In this document: positions 6,759 to 15,890 of the stretch, one piece after another
How positions within the stretch are numbered: position 1 is the stretch's first letter
Layout of the letters: every line of letters begins with the position of its first letter
NCBI GenBank assembly: GCA_942492065.1
Contig: CALODV010000013.1
Coordinates: forward strand, 1,240,001 to 1,304,000
DNA: 64,000 nucleotides
Direction: 5' to 3'
Source: G963665815 sp942492065
GTDB taxonomy: Bacteria; Cloacimonadota; Cloacimonadia; Cloacimonadales; JAIOQZ01
Position numbers and translations under genes: made by a program
The notes under the pieces: model-generated
The model's input: the letters and a program-made list of their open reading frames with translations, nothing else
Told to the model about the DNA's origin: nothing
The model's database searches: none

Positions 6759-8546
6759 TTGGTTTACAATAATGAGCATGGGAATCTGGCTGCTGCTGTA
6801 GTACTGGCATTAATAGCCATACTCACAAGCATTTCTCTGGCTATTCTGGTAATGGGGGATTCTGCAAATCTCAGATCATACGTTGATTTGATGCAGGAAA
6901 CGCATTTACTTCGAACTGAAATAGACAGGGGGACTATGTTTCTGAAAAACAGGACAGTGAATTTGTACAGGATGCAGCTGCCTATACATAAGTGGGAAAT
7001 TGAGTCAGGGGATTCAAGAACAACATATATAAGCAAAGCATATCTGCAGAACAAAATGGTGAATGGGGTATTTACAAACAGCAATCAGAAAGAGATAAAA
7101 GCAAAAATCAGGGCATTCCGAAAAGATGCATCTTTTACTACTTTTACAGGGGTAGACAAAAGGTCAAGAATGGAGAAGTATGCAGAATTGGGTTTCAGAA
7201 AAGAAACTTTTGCCGGGTTTATGTACATAACTGAATCAGATATTTCGGTGAATGACGGTCCTGTATATTTCTGGGGCAGGGATGAGATTTGGGGGCGTGT
7301 CCACAGTAACTCAACAATCTGGATTCAAAATCGTGGAGGTGGCTGGCCTTTGTTTCATGAATACGTTACGACTCATCAGACTATTGAGGCACAGAGTGGA
7401 TCAATCCCATATGAAGATGTCTTTCTCAATGGATACGCTGAAGAAGTAGGCTATGTAGAGTTTGAACCAACTGCTGAACTTGTCAGAGCTCACGGAGCCA
7501 GAATCAATGGATTTTATGATCTGGCATATGTAATAATTGATGGAATACATTATACTGTTTACACGGCAAATTTTCAGGATAACAATCAAACTCTCACTGT
7601 TTATGACAACTATCCCCCATATGGTCCTATAGGTAATCCAATAGGTACTAACTCTATAACTTTTATTGATACGGTATGGTCTACACCGTTAACAGGAACT
7701 CTGCAGAACGGATCAATGTTTATTGAGTCAGATATGTGGATTAAGGGAACTTTCTCCGGGGCACAAACCTGGGCTTGTGAAGGAGATATGTACCTTGTAG
7801 ATGATATTCTGCTTACAGGAACTCCTGAGCTTGGTACATGTCCGGATGGTTTCAATATCGCCACGAATGAATTCAGCCTGCCTAAAAACAATTTTGACTA
7901 TGTCGGCTTAGTTTCTGAACGCAGAATTTTCATAGCATATGCGTATAGGGAACCTGAAGCACCTCTTGCAGCAAAACCCAATTGTGACGGTATTTATATT
8001 TATGCTGCTCTGGCTGCTTTAGGGCATGGTGATGGCTGGGAGGATGGGATTTTTACTTTCCAGTATCATTTTCCGCATACCGCAACACCTCACTTGTACA
8101 ATTATACGGCCCCTGGATCAACCGGACCTGCAACATACATGTATCCTGATCTGCATCGGGCATACTATCCTCCGGGGGATCCACCTTATTGGCCACATCC
8201 AATAAACGATAATATTGACTATCCGTTTTATAATCCGATTTATCCCGAAGCAAATCCAACCTGGGAAAGAGGTGCAATTCATTTATTCGGATCGGTAGCT
8301 CAACACAGAAGAGGATTTGTTCATCGAAGCGGAAACAGTTCTACAGATGGGGGATACTGGGATATGTCTTTACCTAAGTTTGGCCCTATACCTAACGGGA
8401 GCTCGGGATATGGAAAAGATTATCATTATGATCACCGTTTTATGACTAACCCCCCTCCTGATTACCCGGAAGTTAAAATCCGGGAAGGTTCAACTCCATA
8501 CAGGAATGGGTTTCTCAGATTTAAAGATGTACCCGAACATTTTTGA
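6759..8546 (+). CDS. PilX/DUF4900-like large pilus-associated protein, paralogue 1
   Basis: 595 residues. TTG start with GAGGAG five bases upstream. A short polar head (NNEHG) is followed by one long hydrophobic helix (about 9-32), as in PilX-type minor pilins: the glycine is kept, the Glu at +5 is not. The rest is secreted and rich in Tyr, Trp, Pro and Gly. Blocks shared with four paralogues downstream: FAGFMYITESDISVND, WGRDEIWGRVHSN, YPPYGPIG, FVGLVSERRIFI-like, GIYIYAALAALGHGDG, IHLFGSVAQHRRGFVHR and a closing GYGKDYHYDHRF. The last two resemble the end of DUF4900 proteins. Likely role: tip or surface protein of a type IV pilus or pseudopilus; adhesion is a guess. The most divergent paralogue. 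Confidence 0.72.
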   Translation: MVYNNEHGNLAAAVVLALIAILTSISLAILVMGDSANLRSYVDLMQETHLLRTEIDRGTMFLKNRTVNLYRMQLPIHKWEIESGDSRTTYISKAYLQNKMVNGVFTNSNQKEIKAKIRAFRKDASFTTFTGVDKRSRMEKYAELGFRKETFAGFMYITESDISVNDGPVYFWGRDEIWGRVHSNSTIWIQNRGGGWPLFHEYVTTHQTIEAQSGSIPYEDVFLNGYAEEVGYVEFEPTAELVRAHGARINGFYDLAYVIIDGIHYTVYTANFQDNNQTLTVYDNYPPYGPIGNPIGTNSITFIDTVWSTPLTGTLQNGSMFIESDMWIKGTFSGAQTWACEGDMYLVDDILLTGTPELGTCPDGFNIATNEFSLPKNNFDYVGLVSERRIFIAYAYREPEAPLAAKPNCDGIYIYAALAALGHGDGWEDGIFTFQYHFPHTATPHLYNYTAPGSTGPATYMYPDLHRAYYPPGDPPYWPHPINDNIDYPFYNPIYPEANPTWERGAIHLFGSVAQHRRGFVHRSGNSSTDGGYWDMSLPKFGPIPNGSSGYGKDYHYDHRFMTNPPPDYPEVKIREGSTPYRNGFLRFKDVPEHF

Positions 8547-8941
8547 TCAGTCTCATCTTATTCCATACAGTCAATATTACTTAGTCTAAGTTTTGATATA
8601 GAATAAGGATTTCAATCTCTCTGTAAAATCCTTTAAAATGAGCTTTTTTATCAGATATTTAATGGTTTTATCAAATATGAATCGAATAGAAAAAAGCGAT
8701 AAAGTATTAAATTACAAGTATTAATAGGTGTGTGATCGCAAAATTTACTATAGGAATTCTCAAATTTGATAATTGAGAAATTCATAGTGCTTGACACTCT
8801 TTATACTTGTTTGATATTTCGTCAGTTAAGTGAAATATTATATTGGCATGAAAAATGTTCTATATTTTTTGATTTGAAACTGAATTAATATGACACTGAA
8901 ATTTATAAATATTATTAAAAAAAACAATAGAGGAGAACCTA
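8547..8941 (+). promoter_or_regulatory. Regulatory gap before paralogue 2
   Basis: No gene seen. AAGGATTT (about 8607) and AAATCCTT form an inverted repeat that may end the first transcript. At 8754-8783 a near-palindrome (TTCTCAA ... TTGAGAA inside GAATT ... AATTC) sits eight bases before TTGACA at 8791-8796; the matching -10 is weak (ATATTT or TATTTC at 17-18 bases). A palindrome abutting a -35 box is a candidate operator. GAGGAG precedes the ATG at 8942. Confidence 0.4.
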
Positions 8942-10837
8942 ATGGATTTTCGAATTAACCAGAATGGTAATCTCGCATCAGCAATTGTACTGAGTTTGAT
9001 TGCTGTCTTTTCAGGTTTAGCTCTTACTGTTATGGTAATGGGAGATAAAGCAAATGCTGAGACTTCCTTTATCAAAATGCAGGAAACTCATTTTCTTCGA
9101 ACCGGTATAGACCGCGGTCAGAACTTTATGACATCCGGAGATAATGTAATGGATTTGACTGTTGCAGACCTTGGAGTAAGGCTTTACGAAATAAAAAGCG
9201 GCAGATCATTGACAACTTACGGAGTGAAAACTAAAGTTTCTACCGGATTACCTGAGCAGGAAAACCAGATAATTATTGCCAAAAGAGGTGTTAAAGCCTT
9301 AGTAAAAGCTTTTAAGAAACAAAAGCGATATGTTGTTTTCTCAAGTAGAGATTACAATACTACATCAAGATTTAAGAAATACGGTGAACGTAACATCAGG
9401 AAACAGACTTTTGCTGGATTCATGTATTTTACCAATTCAGATATTTCTGTTAATGATGACCCTGTAAAATTCTGGGGACGTGATGAAATCTGGGGACGTG
9501 TTCACAGTAATACGGATATTGTTCTCCAAAACTCAAGTATGCCTACATTTCATGATTTTGTTTCATGTGCTGGCGAAATTGTGATGGAAAGCGGTAACCC
9601 GGCTCCATTGAATAATACTTCTGTTTTTGAAGATGGAGCAGAGCAGAACGTACCATATATTGATTATAACCCTTTAGCTGTTACAATTCGTGAAAACGGT
9701 ATGCATATTGAAGGTCAGGATATACTTTACATCGAAGTTGACGGACCAAACCATATAATGTGTAAAGGAACAATCAATGATCTTCCGGCAGAAGTTTTTC
9801 ATATTTATAATCAATACCCTCCTTATGGACCGATAGGTGACTCTCTCATGAGCAGTATTATAACACTGCAGGATACAGCATGGACATCTCCTGTTACAGG
9901 TTCTCTCAGTGATGGATCTATTTTTGTTCATTCTGTACTCTGGATACATGGTAACTTTGGTGGAAAACAAACATGGGGAAGTGAAGATGATTTATTCCTG
10001 GTAGGGGATGTAACTCTTGTTAATACACCGGTAGGTGATCCACCAGACGGATATAATGAAGCTCAGGATGCTTATACCGGAGCTGTAAACAGAACTGACT
10101 TTGTAGGACTTGTTTCCGAACGAAGAATCTTTATAAAATACGCTTATGAAAATCCTGTTGATACTCTTATTCACTGGGACAACTGTGGAAGTGAAAGTGT
10201 AGAAGAATCAGGAATATATATTTATGCTGCCATGGCAGCGCTTGGACATGGTGATGGCTGGGAAGATGGTAACTTCTCTTATGAATACCATTATCCTCAC
10301 CCTTCTACACCACATGCAATGGACTGGCAGAATACTGATGAAACATTCTGGTATCCTGATTTACACCTGGGATTATATCCGCCTAATGAAAGTGCCCATC
10401 ACTGGCCTTGGCCGGCAAATAATGCTGCAGCCGGAGGTTTCCAATATCCTGCCAACTTCGGTGGTATGGCATGGAGAACTGCAGGCGCACCAGATTATCC
10501 ATGGTACAATCCGGTATATCCATCAGTTGTAATGTTCTATGAACGCGGTCAGATTCACCTTTTTGGTTCTGTATCACAATCTCGTCGTGGATTTGTGCAC
10601 AGATCCGGTAGTGACCCGCTTGATACAGGTCACTGGGATCTCAGCGATCCTGCAAATCCCTGGTTTGGAACTAACTGTGCTAACTCAACAGGTTATGGTA
10701 AAAGATATCATTTTGATAATAGATTTAATTCTGTTCCACCTCCAGACTATCCCGAAGTTAATCTTACCAGTGGTGGCGGATCTAACCTGAATGGTGTTGT
10801 TATATTTAAAGAGCCACCATCAAATGATATATTTTAA
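8942..10837 (+). CDS. PilX/DUF4900-like pilus-associated protein, paralogue 2
   Basis: 631 residues, same architecture as its neighbours: head INQNGN, helix about 10-33, then about 600 secreted residues. Close to paralogue 3 (12479), with which it shares KTYG-type VKTKVSTGLPEQENQ, AFKKQKRYVVFSSRDY and the tail GGGSNLNGV-IFKEPP. It differs in one cassette near the C-terminus (SGSDPLDTG ... NPWFGTNC), which instead matches paralogue 4. The stop is followed within 10 bases by the PilV-like gene, so 8942-12039 looks like one transcript PilX-PilV-PilW, the order of minor-pilin operons. Confidence 0.75.
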   Translation: MDFRINQNGNLASAIVLSLIAVFSGLALTVMVMGDKANAETSFIKMQETHFLRTGIDRGQNFMTSGDNVMDLTVADLGVRLYEIKSGRSLTTYGVKTKVSTGLPEQENQIIIAKRGVKALVKAFKKQKRYVVFSSRDYNTTSRFKKYGERNIRKQTFAGFMYFTNSDISVNDDPVKFWGRDEIWGRVHSNTDIVLQNSSMPTFHDFVSCAGEIVMESGNPAPLNNTSVFEDGAEQNVPYIDYNPLAVTIRENGMHIEGQDILYIEVDGPNHIMCKGTINDLPAEVFHIYNQYPPYGPIGDSLMSSIITLQDTAWTSPVTGSLSDGSIFVHSVLWIHGNFGGKQTWGSEDDLFLVGDVTLVNTPVGDPPDGYNEAQDAYTGAVNRTDFVGLVSERRIFIKYAYENPVDTLIHWDNCGSESVEESGIYIYAAMAALGHGDGWEDGNFSYEYHYPHPSTPHAMDWQNTDETFWYPDLHLGLYPPNESAHHWPWPANNAAAGGFQYPANFGGMAWRTAGAPDYPWYNPVYPSVVMFYERGQIHLFGSVSQSRRGFVHRSGSDPLDTGHWDLSDPANPWFGTNCANSTGYGKRYHFDNRFNSVPPPDYPEVNLTSGGGSNLNGVVIFKEPPSNDIF

Positions 10838-10846
10838 GGAGTTGTG

Positions 10847-11350
10847 ATGAAAGTTATAATGAATAACAAAGGTATAACCCTGGTAGAAGTAATAGTAATG
10901 GCTATCATTGTTTCAGTAGCTATGTTAGGTCTCCATATCAGCATCCTGTATGCAGAAACTCAGATGGTGAGAAACTACCATGAGCGTAAAGCTTATCTTC
11001 TGGCATCCGGTCAACTTGAGCTTTGTCAGCAGAAAATGAATAACCAGAATATCGATAGAAATATCCGTCCACTCTACACTAAGGCATCCGGTCTCGGTTA
11101 TGAGAACTGGGTGGACAATGATATCTATATAGTTAAGGAAGGTGAGAAACGCATAATTCCTACAGTAACAGCATCATATAGGACATACATAGATATGTGC
11201 AACGGAACAGCTCTTCAATATGTGCAGGTAACAGCAACAGTAAGCTGGATGGATCCGACTTATAAGTCCGGAACAGCTGAGCGAACCAAAAGCATTAAGA
11301 TGCAGGAAGACTTTTACAGTTTCTACAAACCTGACACAGGAGGTGAATAA
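10847..11350 (+). CDS. PilV-like prepilin, copy 1
   Basis: 167 residues. Prepilin N-terminus: MNNKG then ITLVEVIVMAIIVSVAML, with the cleavage glycine, Glu at +5 and a hydrophobic helix. The start at 10847 (ATG after AAGGAG) aligns with the second copy; a GTG three bases earlier is less likely. The soluble part has YHERKAYLLASGQLELCQQ, like PilV/GspI minor pilins, and two cysteines. TAA overlaps the ATG of the next gene (TAATG). From about 10878 on, the DNA is almost identical to 14403 onward. Role: minor subunit initiating or decorating a type IV pilus or pseudopilus; the assembly machinery is not in the window. Confidence 0.82.
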   Translation: MKVIMNNKGITLVEVIVMAIIVSVAMLGLHISILYAETQMVRNYHERKAYLLASGQLELCQQKMNNQNIDRNIRPLYTKASGLGYENWVDNDIYIVKEGEKRIIPTVTASYRTYIDMCNGTALQYVQVTATVSWMDPTYKSGTAERTKSIKMQEDFYSFYKPDTGGE

Positions 11351-12039
11351 TGATGTTGAGGAACAGATCAGGTTTTACATTAACTGACATGCTTGTCAGT
11401 GCTGCTCTGGTTGGTATTATCACCGTAATGGCAACTGTAGGAATATCAGCATTTATCAATGAGTTCAACGAACTTCGAGCTTTCTCCTTACTTCAGGAGC
11501 AGGCAATGCAGCTGATTGAAACTGTGCGCTATGGAGAGCTTATCAGAGATCCGGATACTAACACAACAGGAAAAGCCTATATGGGTTTCAACGGAGCATA
11601 TAAGATTCGACTGACTAATGACTTAACCTCCGGAATCGGAGTTTATGGTGGAGCAAGGTTATCTGTACCAAGCCGCGACAGCCAGACTAACAGTAATAAC
11701 TCAGATACAGGAGAATATGTAAGATACTACTGGAATACAGCAAACGGTAAAATCTTATGCGATGTATCATCCGCAATCCGTGTACCCGGAAAGACATATC
11801 CTTACTCAATTTTCCCACGTTCATCCGAACAGGACATAGTAGTAAGAAAATTTGAAATATCTCGCGTAGATGCAACAAATGCCGGAAATAACATGTCAAC
11901 CGGCTATGGTGACAGTAATACATATTTCTATAGAATAGATTTAGATGCCGATATTTACATAAGCAGAGAGTCAAACAACACGCGTAGTGTAAGTTTTACG
12001 ACTTATGTAAGTAGACCGGTAGACGCAAGTAACTTTTAA
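11350..12039 (+). CDS. PilW-like prepilin, copy 1
   Basis: 229 residues. Prepilin signal NRSG then FTLTDMLVSAALVGIITVMA: the residue at +5 is Asp, not the usual Glu. The soluble domain includes MQLIETVRYGEL and a strand-rich C-terminal half (YRIDLDADIYISRESNN, SVSFTTYVSRPV), in line with PilW/GspJ-like minor pilins. AGGAGG lies before the ATG, which overlaps the PilV-like stop. Copy 2 at 14875 differs at only a few residues (for example DIVVRK against DIEVRK). Confidence 0.8.
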   Translation: MMLRNRSGFTLTDMLVSAALVGIITVMATVGISAFINEFNELRAFSLLQEQAMQLIETVRYGELIRDPDTNTTGKAYMGFNGAYKIRLTNDLTSGIGVYGGARLSVPSRDSQTNSNNSDTGEYVRYYWNTANGKILCDVSSAIRVPGKTYPYSIFPRSSEQDIVVRKFEISRVDATNAGNNMSTGYGDSNTYFYRIDLDADIYISRESNNTRSVSFTTYVSRPVDASNF

Positions 12040-12046
12040 TTTTGTA

Positions 12047-12099
12047 ATACGGAACCGCTTGTTTAAATGGGGGGAGAAATTTAGACTCTGGTTCCGTAT
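12047..12099 (+). other. Conserved 3' hairpin with a six-G loop, copy 1
   Basis: ATACGGAACC and GGTTCCGTAT form a 10-bp outer stem directly after the PilW-like stop. Inside, TAAAT and ATTTA can pair around GGGGGGAGAA. There is no T run, and a separate terminator follows at 12105, so this is not the terminator itself. It may protect the mRNA end or bind a regulator. Confidence 0.5.
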
Positions 12100-12104
12100 G
12101 CAAG

Positions 12105-12131
12105 AAAGGGCAGGAATTTCCTGCCCTTTTT
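12105..12131 (+). terminator. Terminator after the first pilin operon
   Basis: AAAGGGCAGGAA and TTCCTGCCCTTT form a 12-bp stem with a minimal loop, followed by T residues. Copy 2 of the operon lacks an equivalent. Confidence 0.9.
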
Positions 12132-12478
12132 ATATTATATGAGGTTTTAAGTTGAGTCTGATTGTATAAACTACCTATACAACTTCGAAAGGTTAAAATC
12201 CCCTTTTTGCAAAAGTTTTTATCATTTATGAAAATTGCAATGATTTAGTTTAAAAAACTATACTGCATATAATTACCAAATAAAAGACATTTCAATTATT
12301 CAATTTCATTATCATTTTTACATATTTAAAACATATGAGAAAATTCTGCCTTACTTAAAGCCATGTAAAGTAGGGTTTTAAGTTGATTATCATTTATGGC
12401 ACAAACATTGTTAATTAATAAGTGGAAGTATGGACGTGACATTAAAAATGAGAGCTAACCAAAACTTAGGAGATTCCT
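12132..12478 (+). promoter_or_regulatory. Gap before paralogue 3
   Basis: No gene seen; strongly AT-rich. A perfect TATAAT is at 12268-12273 with only a weak -35 (TTAGTT) 17 bases upstream. The phrase TTATCATTTATG recurs at about 12221 and 12388. AGGAG precedes the ATG at 12479. A promoter is expected because the previous operon is terminated, but its position is uncertain. Confidence 0.3.
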
Positions 12479-14362
12479 ATGAATATTCAACTAAATGATA
12501 ATGGAAATATGGCGGCAGCAATTACTTTTTGTATTATTGCAGTTCTATCAGGTCTTATCCTGACAGTAATGGTTATGGGTGATGCAGCGAATGCAGAGAT
12601 TTCTTTTATCAAAATGCAGGAGACACACTTATTACGTACAGGGCTTGATCGTGGTCAGAAGTATATGGCAACAGGTTCAAATGTTATGGATTTATCTACT
12701 GAAAATCTTGGAGTAAGACTTATTGAGATTAAAAGTGGAAACTCACTTAAAACATATGGAGTGAAAACAAAAGTTTCTACCGGATTACCTGAGCAGGAAA
12801 ATCAACTCATAATTGCGCAGCGTAAAGTTAAGGCTCTTGTAAAAGCTTTTAAGAAGCAAAAGCGATATGTGGTTTTTTCCAGTAGAGATTATAACACTAC
12901 ATCAAGATTTAAGAAATATGGTGAACGAAACATAAAGAAACAGACATTTGCGGGATTTATGTATTTTACTGATACGGATATATCTGTAAATGATGATCAG
13001 GTGAGATTTTGGGGACGTGATGAAATATGGGGACGTGTACACAGTAATACTGATATCGTACTATCAACAATTAGTCAGCCATTGTTTCATGATTTTGTGT
13101 CATGTGCAGGTGATATCATTATGCAAAGCGGGGAACCGGCGAATCTGGAAGACACTTCAATATTTGAGGATGGAGCTGAAGATAATGTTCCATTTATAGA
13201 ATACAATCCTGTAGCCGTTACTATCCGTGAAAATGGTAGGCATCTTGAAGGTCATGATATTCTGTATGTAAGAGTAGATGGATCTAATCATGTAATGTGC
13301 GAAGCTATAATAAATGATTTACCGGCAGAAACATTGCATGTATACAACTCTTATCCTCCTTACGGACCAGTTGGTGATTCACTTATGTCAAACGTGGTTG
13401 TGCTTCAGGATACTCTCTGGAACCCTCCAACTACCAGTTCATTAAGCGATGGAGCAATATTTACTCATTCTGAACTGTGGATAAAGGGAAACTTTGGAGG
13501 TAAACAAACCTGGGCAAGTGAAGATGATTTGTATCTGGTAGGGGATGTAACTCTTGTTAATACACCGGTAGGTGACCCACCAGACGGATATAATGAAGCC
13601 CAGGATGCATATACCGGAGCTGTAAACAGAACAGATTTTGTAGGTCTTGTTTCCGAGAAACGAATTTTTATCAAATATGCATACTTCAATCCAGAAGAAC
13701 AAGAACTCAGCTGGGAAAATTGCGGTGATGAGGCTGTAGAAGAATCAGGAATATATATTTATGCTGCTATGGCGGCACTGGGTCATGGTGATGGCTGGGA
13801 AGATGGTTACTTCTCTTATGAATACCATTATCCTCACCCTTCTACACCACATGCATATAACTGGCAAAATACAGAAGAGGATTTCATGTATCCTGATCTT
13901 CATCTTGGTAAATATCCCCCAAATAACATATCCAACAGATGGCCATGGCCTGCAAATGGTGGAGGAGGGTTTAACTATCCTGCAACCTGGCAGGGTATGG
14001 CTTGGAGAGGAGCAGGGGCACCAGATTATCCATGGTACAACCCGGTGTTTCCATCTACTGTAATGCACTATGAACGCGGTCAGATTCATCTTTATGGTTC
14101 TGTATCACAATCTCGCCGCGGGTTTGTACACAGATCTGGAAATGATGTTGATAATGGATTCTGGGACCTTGATGATCCGACAAGTCCAATGATGGGACCT
14201 CCAACTCAATCAACAGGTTATGGCAAAAGGTATCATTTTGATAACAGGTTTAACTCTATTCCACCACCATATTATCCTGAAGTTAATCTTACCAGTGGTG
14301 GCGGATCTAACCTGAATGGTGTTATCATTTTCAAAGAGCCACCGGCTAATGATGTATTTTAA
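12479..14362 (+). CDS. PilX/DUF4900-like pilus-associated protein, paralogue 3
   Basis: 627 residues; closest relative is paralogue 2. Helix about 11-34 after LNDNGN. The middle (GDVTLVNTPVGDPPDGYNEA) and the last ~25 codons are nearly identical to paralogue 2 at DNA level, while the first codons and several internal stretches differ. The cassette SGNDVDNGFWDLDDPTSP with MMGP matches paralogue 5 rather than 2. It leads, 9 bases later, into the second PilV-like gene. Confidence 0.75.
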   Translation: MNIQLNDNGNMAAAITFCIIAVLSGLILTVMVMGDAANAEISFIKMQETHLLRTGLDRGQKYMATGSNVMDLSTENLGVRLIEIKSGNSLKTYGVKTKVSTGLPEQENQLIIAQRKVKALVKAFKKQKRYVVFSSRDYNTTSRFKKYGERNIKKQTFAGFMYFTDTDISVNDDQVRFWGRDEIWGRVHSNTDIVLSTISQPLFHDFVSCAGDIIMQSGEPANLEDTSIFEDGAEDNVPFIEYNPVAVTIRENGRHLEGHDILYVRVDGSNHVMCEAIINDLPAETLHVYNSYPPYGPVGDSLMSNVVVLQDTLWNPPTTSSLSDGAIFTHSELWIKGNFGGKQTWASEDDLYLVGDVTLVNTPVGDPPDGYNEAQDAYTGAVNRTDFVGLVSEKRIFIKYAYFNPEEQELSWENCGDEAVEESGIYIYAAMAALGHGDGWEDGYFSYEYHYPHPSTPHAYNWQNTEEDFMYPDLHLGKYPPNNISNRWPWPANGGGGFNYPATWQGMAWRGAGAPDYPWYNPVFPSTVMHYERGQIHLYGSVSQSRRGFVHRSGNDVDNGFWDLDDPTSPMMGPPTQSTGYGKRYHFDNRFNSIPPPYYPEVNLTSGGGSNLNGVIIFKEPPANDVF

Positions 14363-14371
14363 GGAGTAAAA

Positions 14372-14875
14372 ATGAAAACTTTAATTAATGAAAAAGGTAT
14401 GACACTTGTAGAAGTAATAGTAATGGCTATCATTGTTTCAGTAGCTATGTTAGGTCTCCATATCAGCATCCTGTATGCAGAAACTCAGATGGTGAGAAAC
14501 TACCATGAGCGTAAAGCTTATCTTCTGGCATCCGGTCAACTTGAGCTTTGTCAGCAGAAAATGAATAACCAGAATATCGATAGAAATATCCGTCCACTCT
14601 ACACTAAGGCATCCGGTCTCGGTTATGAGAACTGGGTGGACAATGATATCTATATAGTTAAGGAAGGTGAGAAACGCATAATTCCTACAGTAACAGCATC
14701 ATATAGGACATACATAGATATGTGCAACGGAACAGCTCTTCAATATGTGCAGGTAACAGCAACAGTAAGCTGGATGGATCCGACTTATAAGTCCGGTACA
14801 GCTGAGCGAACCAAAAGCATAAAGATGCAGGAAGACTTTTACAGTTTCTACAGACCTGACACAGGAGGTGAATAA
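14372..14875 (+). CDS. PilV-like prepilin, copy 2
   Basis: 167 residues; MKTLINEKG then MTLVEVIVMAIIVSVAML. After the first ~12 residues the protein equals copy 1 except Arg for Lys near the end (FYRPDTGGE). AAGGAG lies before the ATG; the stop overlaps the next start (TAATG). Different heads on an identical body suggest a conversion tract that began just inside the gene. Confidence 0.82.
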   Translation: MKTLINEKGMTLVEVIVMAIIVSVAMLGLHISILYAETQMVRNYHERKAYLLASGQLELCQQKMNNQNIDRNIRPLYTKASGLGYENWVDNDIYIVKEGEKRIIPTVTASYRTYIDMCNGTALQYVQVTATVSWMDPTYKSGTAERTKSIKMQEDFYSFYRPDTGGE

Positions 14876-15564
14876 TGATGTTGAGGAACAGATCAGGTTT
14901 TACATTAACTGACATGCTTGTCAGTGCTGCTCTGGTTGGTATTATCACCGTAATGGCAACTGTAGGAATATCAGCATTTATCAATGAGTTCAACGAACTT
15001 CGAGCTTTCTCCTTACTTCAGGAGCAGGCAATGCAGCTGATTGAAACTGTGCGCTATGGAGAGCTTATCAGAGATCCGGATACTAACACAACAGGAAAAG
15101 CCTATATGGGTTTCAACGGAGCATATAAGATTCGACTGACTAATGACTTAACCTCCGGAATCGGAGTTTACGGTGGAGCAAGGTTATCTGTACCAAGCCG
15201 CGACAGCCAGACTAACAGTAATAACTCAGATACAGGAGAATATGTAAGATACTACTGGAATACAGCAAACGGTAAAATCTTATGCGATGTATCATCCGCA
15301 ATCCGTGTACCCGGAAAGACATATCCTTACTCAATTTTCCCACGTTCATCCGAACATGATATTGAAGTAAGAAAGTTTGAAATATCTCGCGTAGATGCAA
15401 CAGATGCCGGAAACAACATGTCAACCGGCTATGGTGACAGCAATACATATTTCTATAGAATAGATTTAGAAGCCGATATTTACATAAGCAGAGAATCAAA
15501 CAATACACGTAGTGTAAGTTTTACGACTTATGTAAGTAGACCGGTAGACGCAAGTAATTTTTAG
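14875..15564 (+). CDS. PilW-like prepilin, copy 2
   Basis: 229 residues, same FTLTDMLVS prepilin signal with Asp at +5. Differences from copy 1 are confined to the last third (SEHDIEVRK, DATDAG, DLEADIY). Ends the second PilX-PilV-PilW operon; the hairpin at 15573 follows nine bases after the stop codon. Confidence 0.8.
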   Translation: MMLRNRSGFTLTDMLVSAALVGIITVMATVGISAFINEFNELRAFSLLQEQAMQLIETVRYGELIRDPDTNTTGKAYMGFNGAYKIRLTNDLTSGIGVYGGARLSVPSRDSQTNSNNSDTGEYVRYYWNTANGKILCDVSSAIRVPGKTYPYSIFPRSSEHDIEVRKFEISRVDATDAGNNMSTGYGDSNTYFYRIDLEADIYISRESNNTRSVSFTTYVSRPVDASNF

Positions 15565-15572
15565 ATTCAGTA

Positions 15573-15625
15573 ATACGGAACTGTTTGTTTAAATGGGGGG
15601 AGAAATTTAAGCGCCGGTTCCGTAT
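15573..15625 (+). other. Conserved 3' hairpin with a six-G loop, copy 2
   Basis: ATACGGAAC and GTTCCGTAT again frame GTTTAAATGGGGGGAGAAAT. The arms and the G-rich loop are kept while the bases between loop and right arm changed. Here CTTTT follows, giving a weak terminator character. Confidence 0.5.
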
Positions 15626-15890
15626 TCTTTTAAGTCTTCAGAAATTTCATAAAGATGAGAAAGAGGTTTATAAGGCTAAAACCATTTATAACAAATATAT
15701 AATGATTAATGAGCTTGACTGTTTATGAAATAAATATCATATTTGATAATATAATAGAAGAGGCTGATTTTATTGCGTTCTAACTCACTCATATTGAAAT
15801 AATTATGATCTTTTGCATGATTGGAATGGTAAATGTTTATGAGTGGATGGTATTTACTTTTTATAAAGATTTTGTAACAGGAGTGGAAGT

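Larger units (their letters stand above)
10878..12099 (+). repeat. Long direct repeat with 14403-15625 (PilV/PilW pair), copy 1
   Basis: About 1.22 kb are nearly identical between the two sites. The left border is sharp: GTAGAAGTAATAGTAATGG matches, while the first ~10 codons of the PilV-like genes differ. The right border falls after the hairpin GGTTCCGTAT. Visible differences are few and cluster toward the 3' end. Confidence 0.9.
14403..15625 (+). repeat. Long direct repeat with 10878-12099 (PilV/PilW pair), copy 2
   Basis: Second copy of the ~1.22-kb PilV/PilW block, 3.5 kb downstream of the first and in the same orientation. Such a pair could recombine to delete or duplicate paralogue 3. 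Confidence 0.9.
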
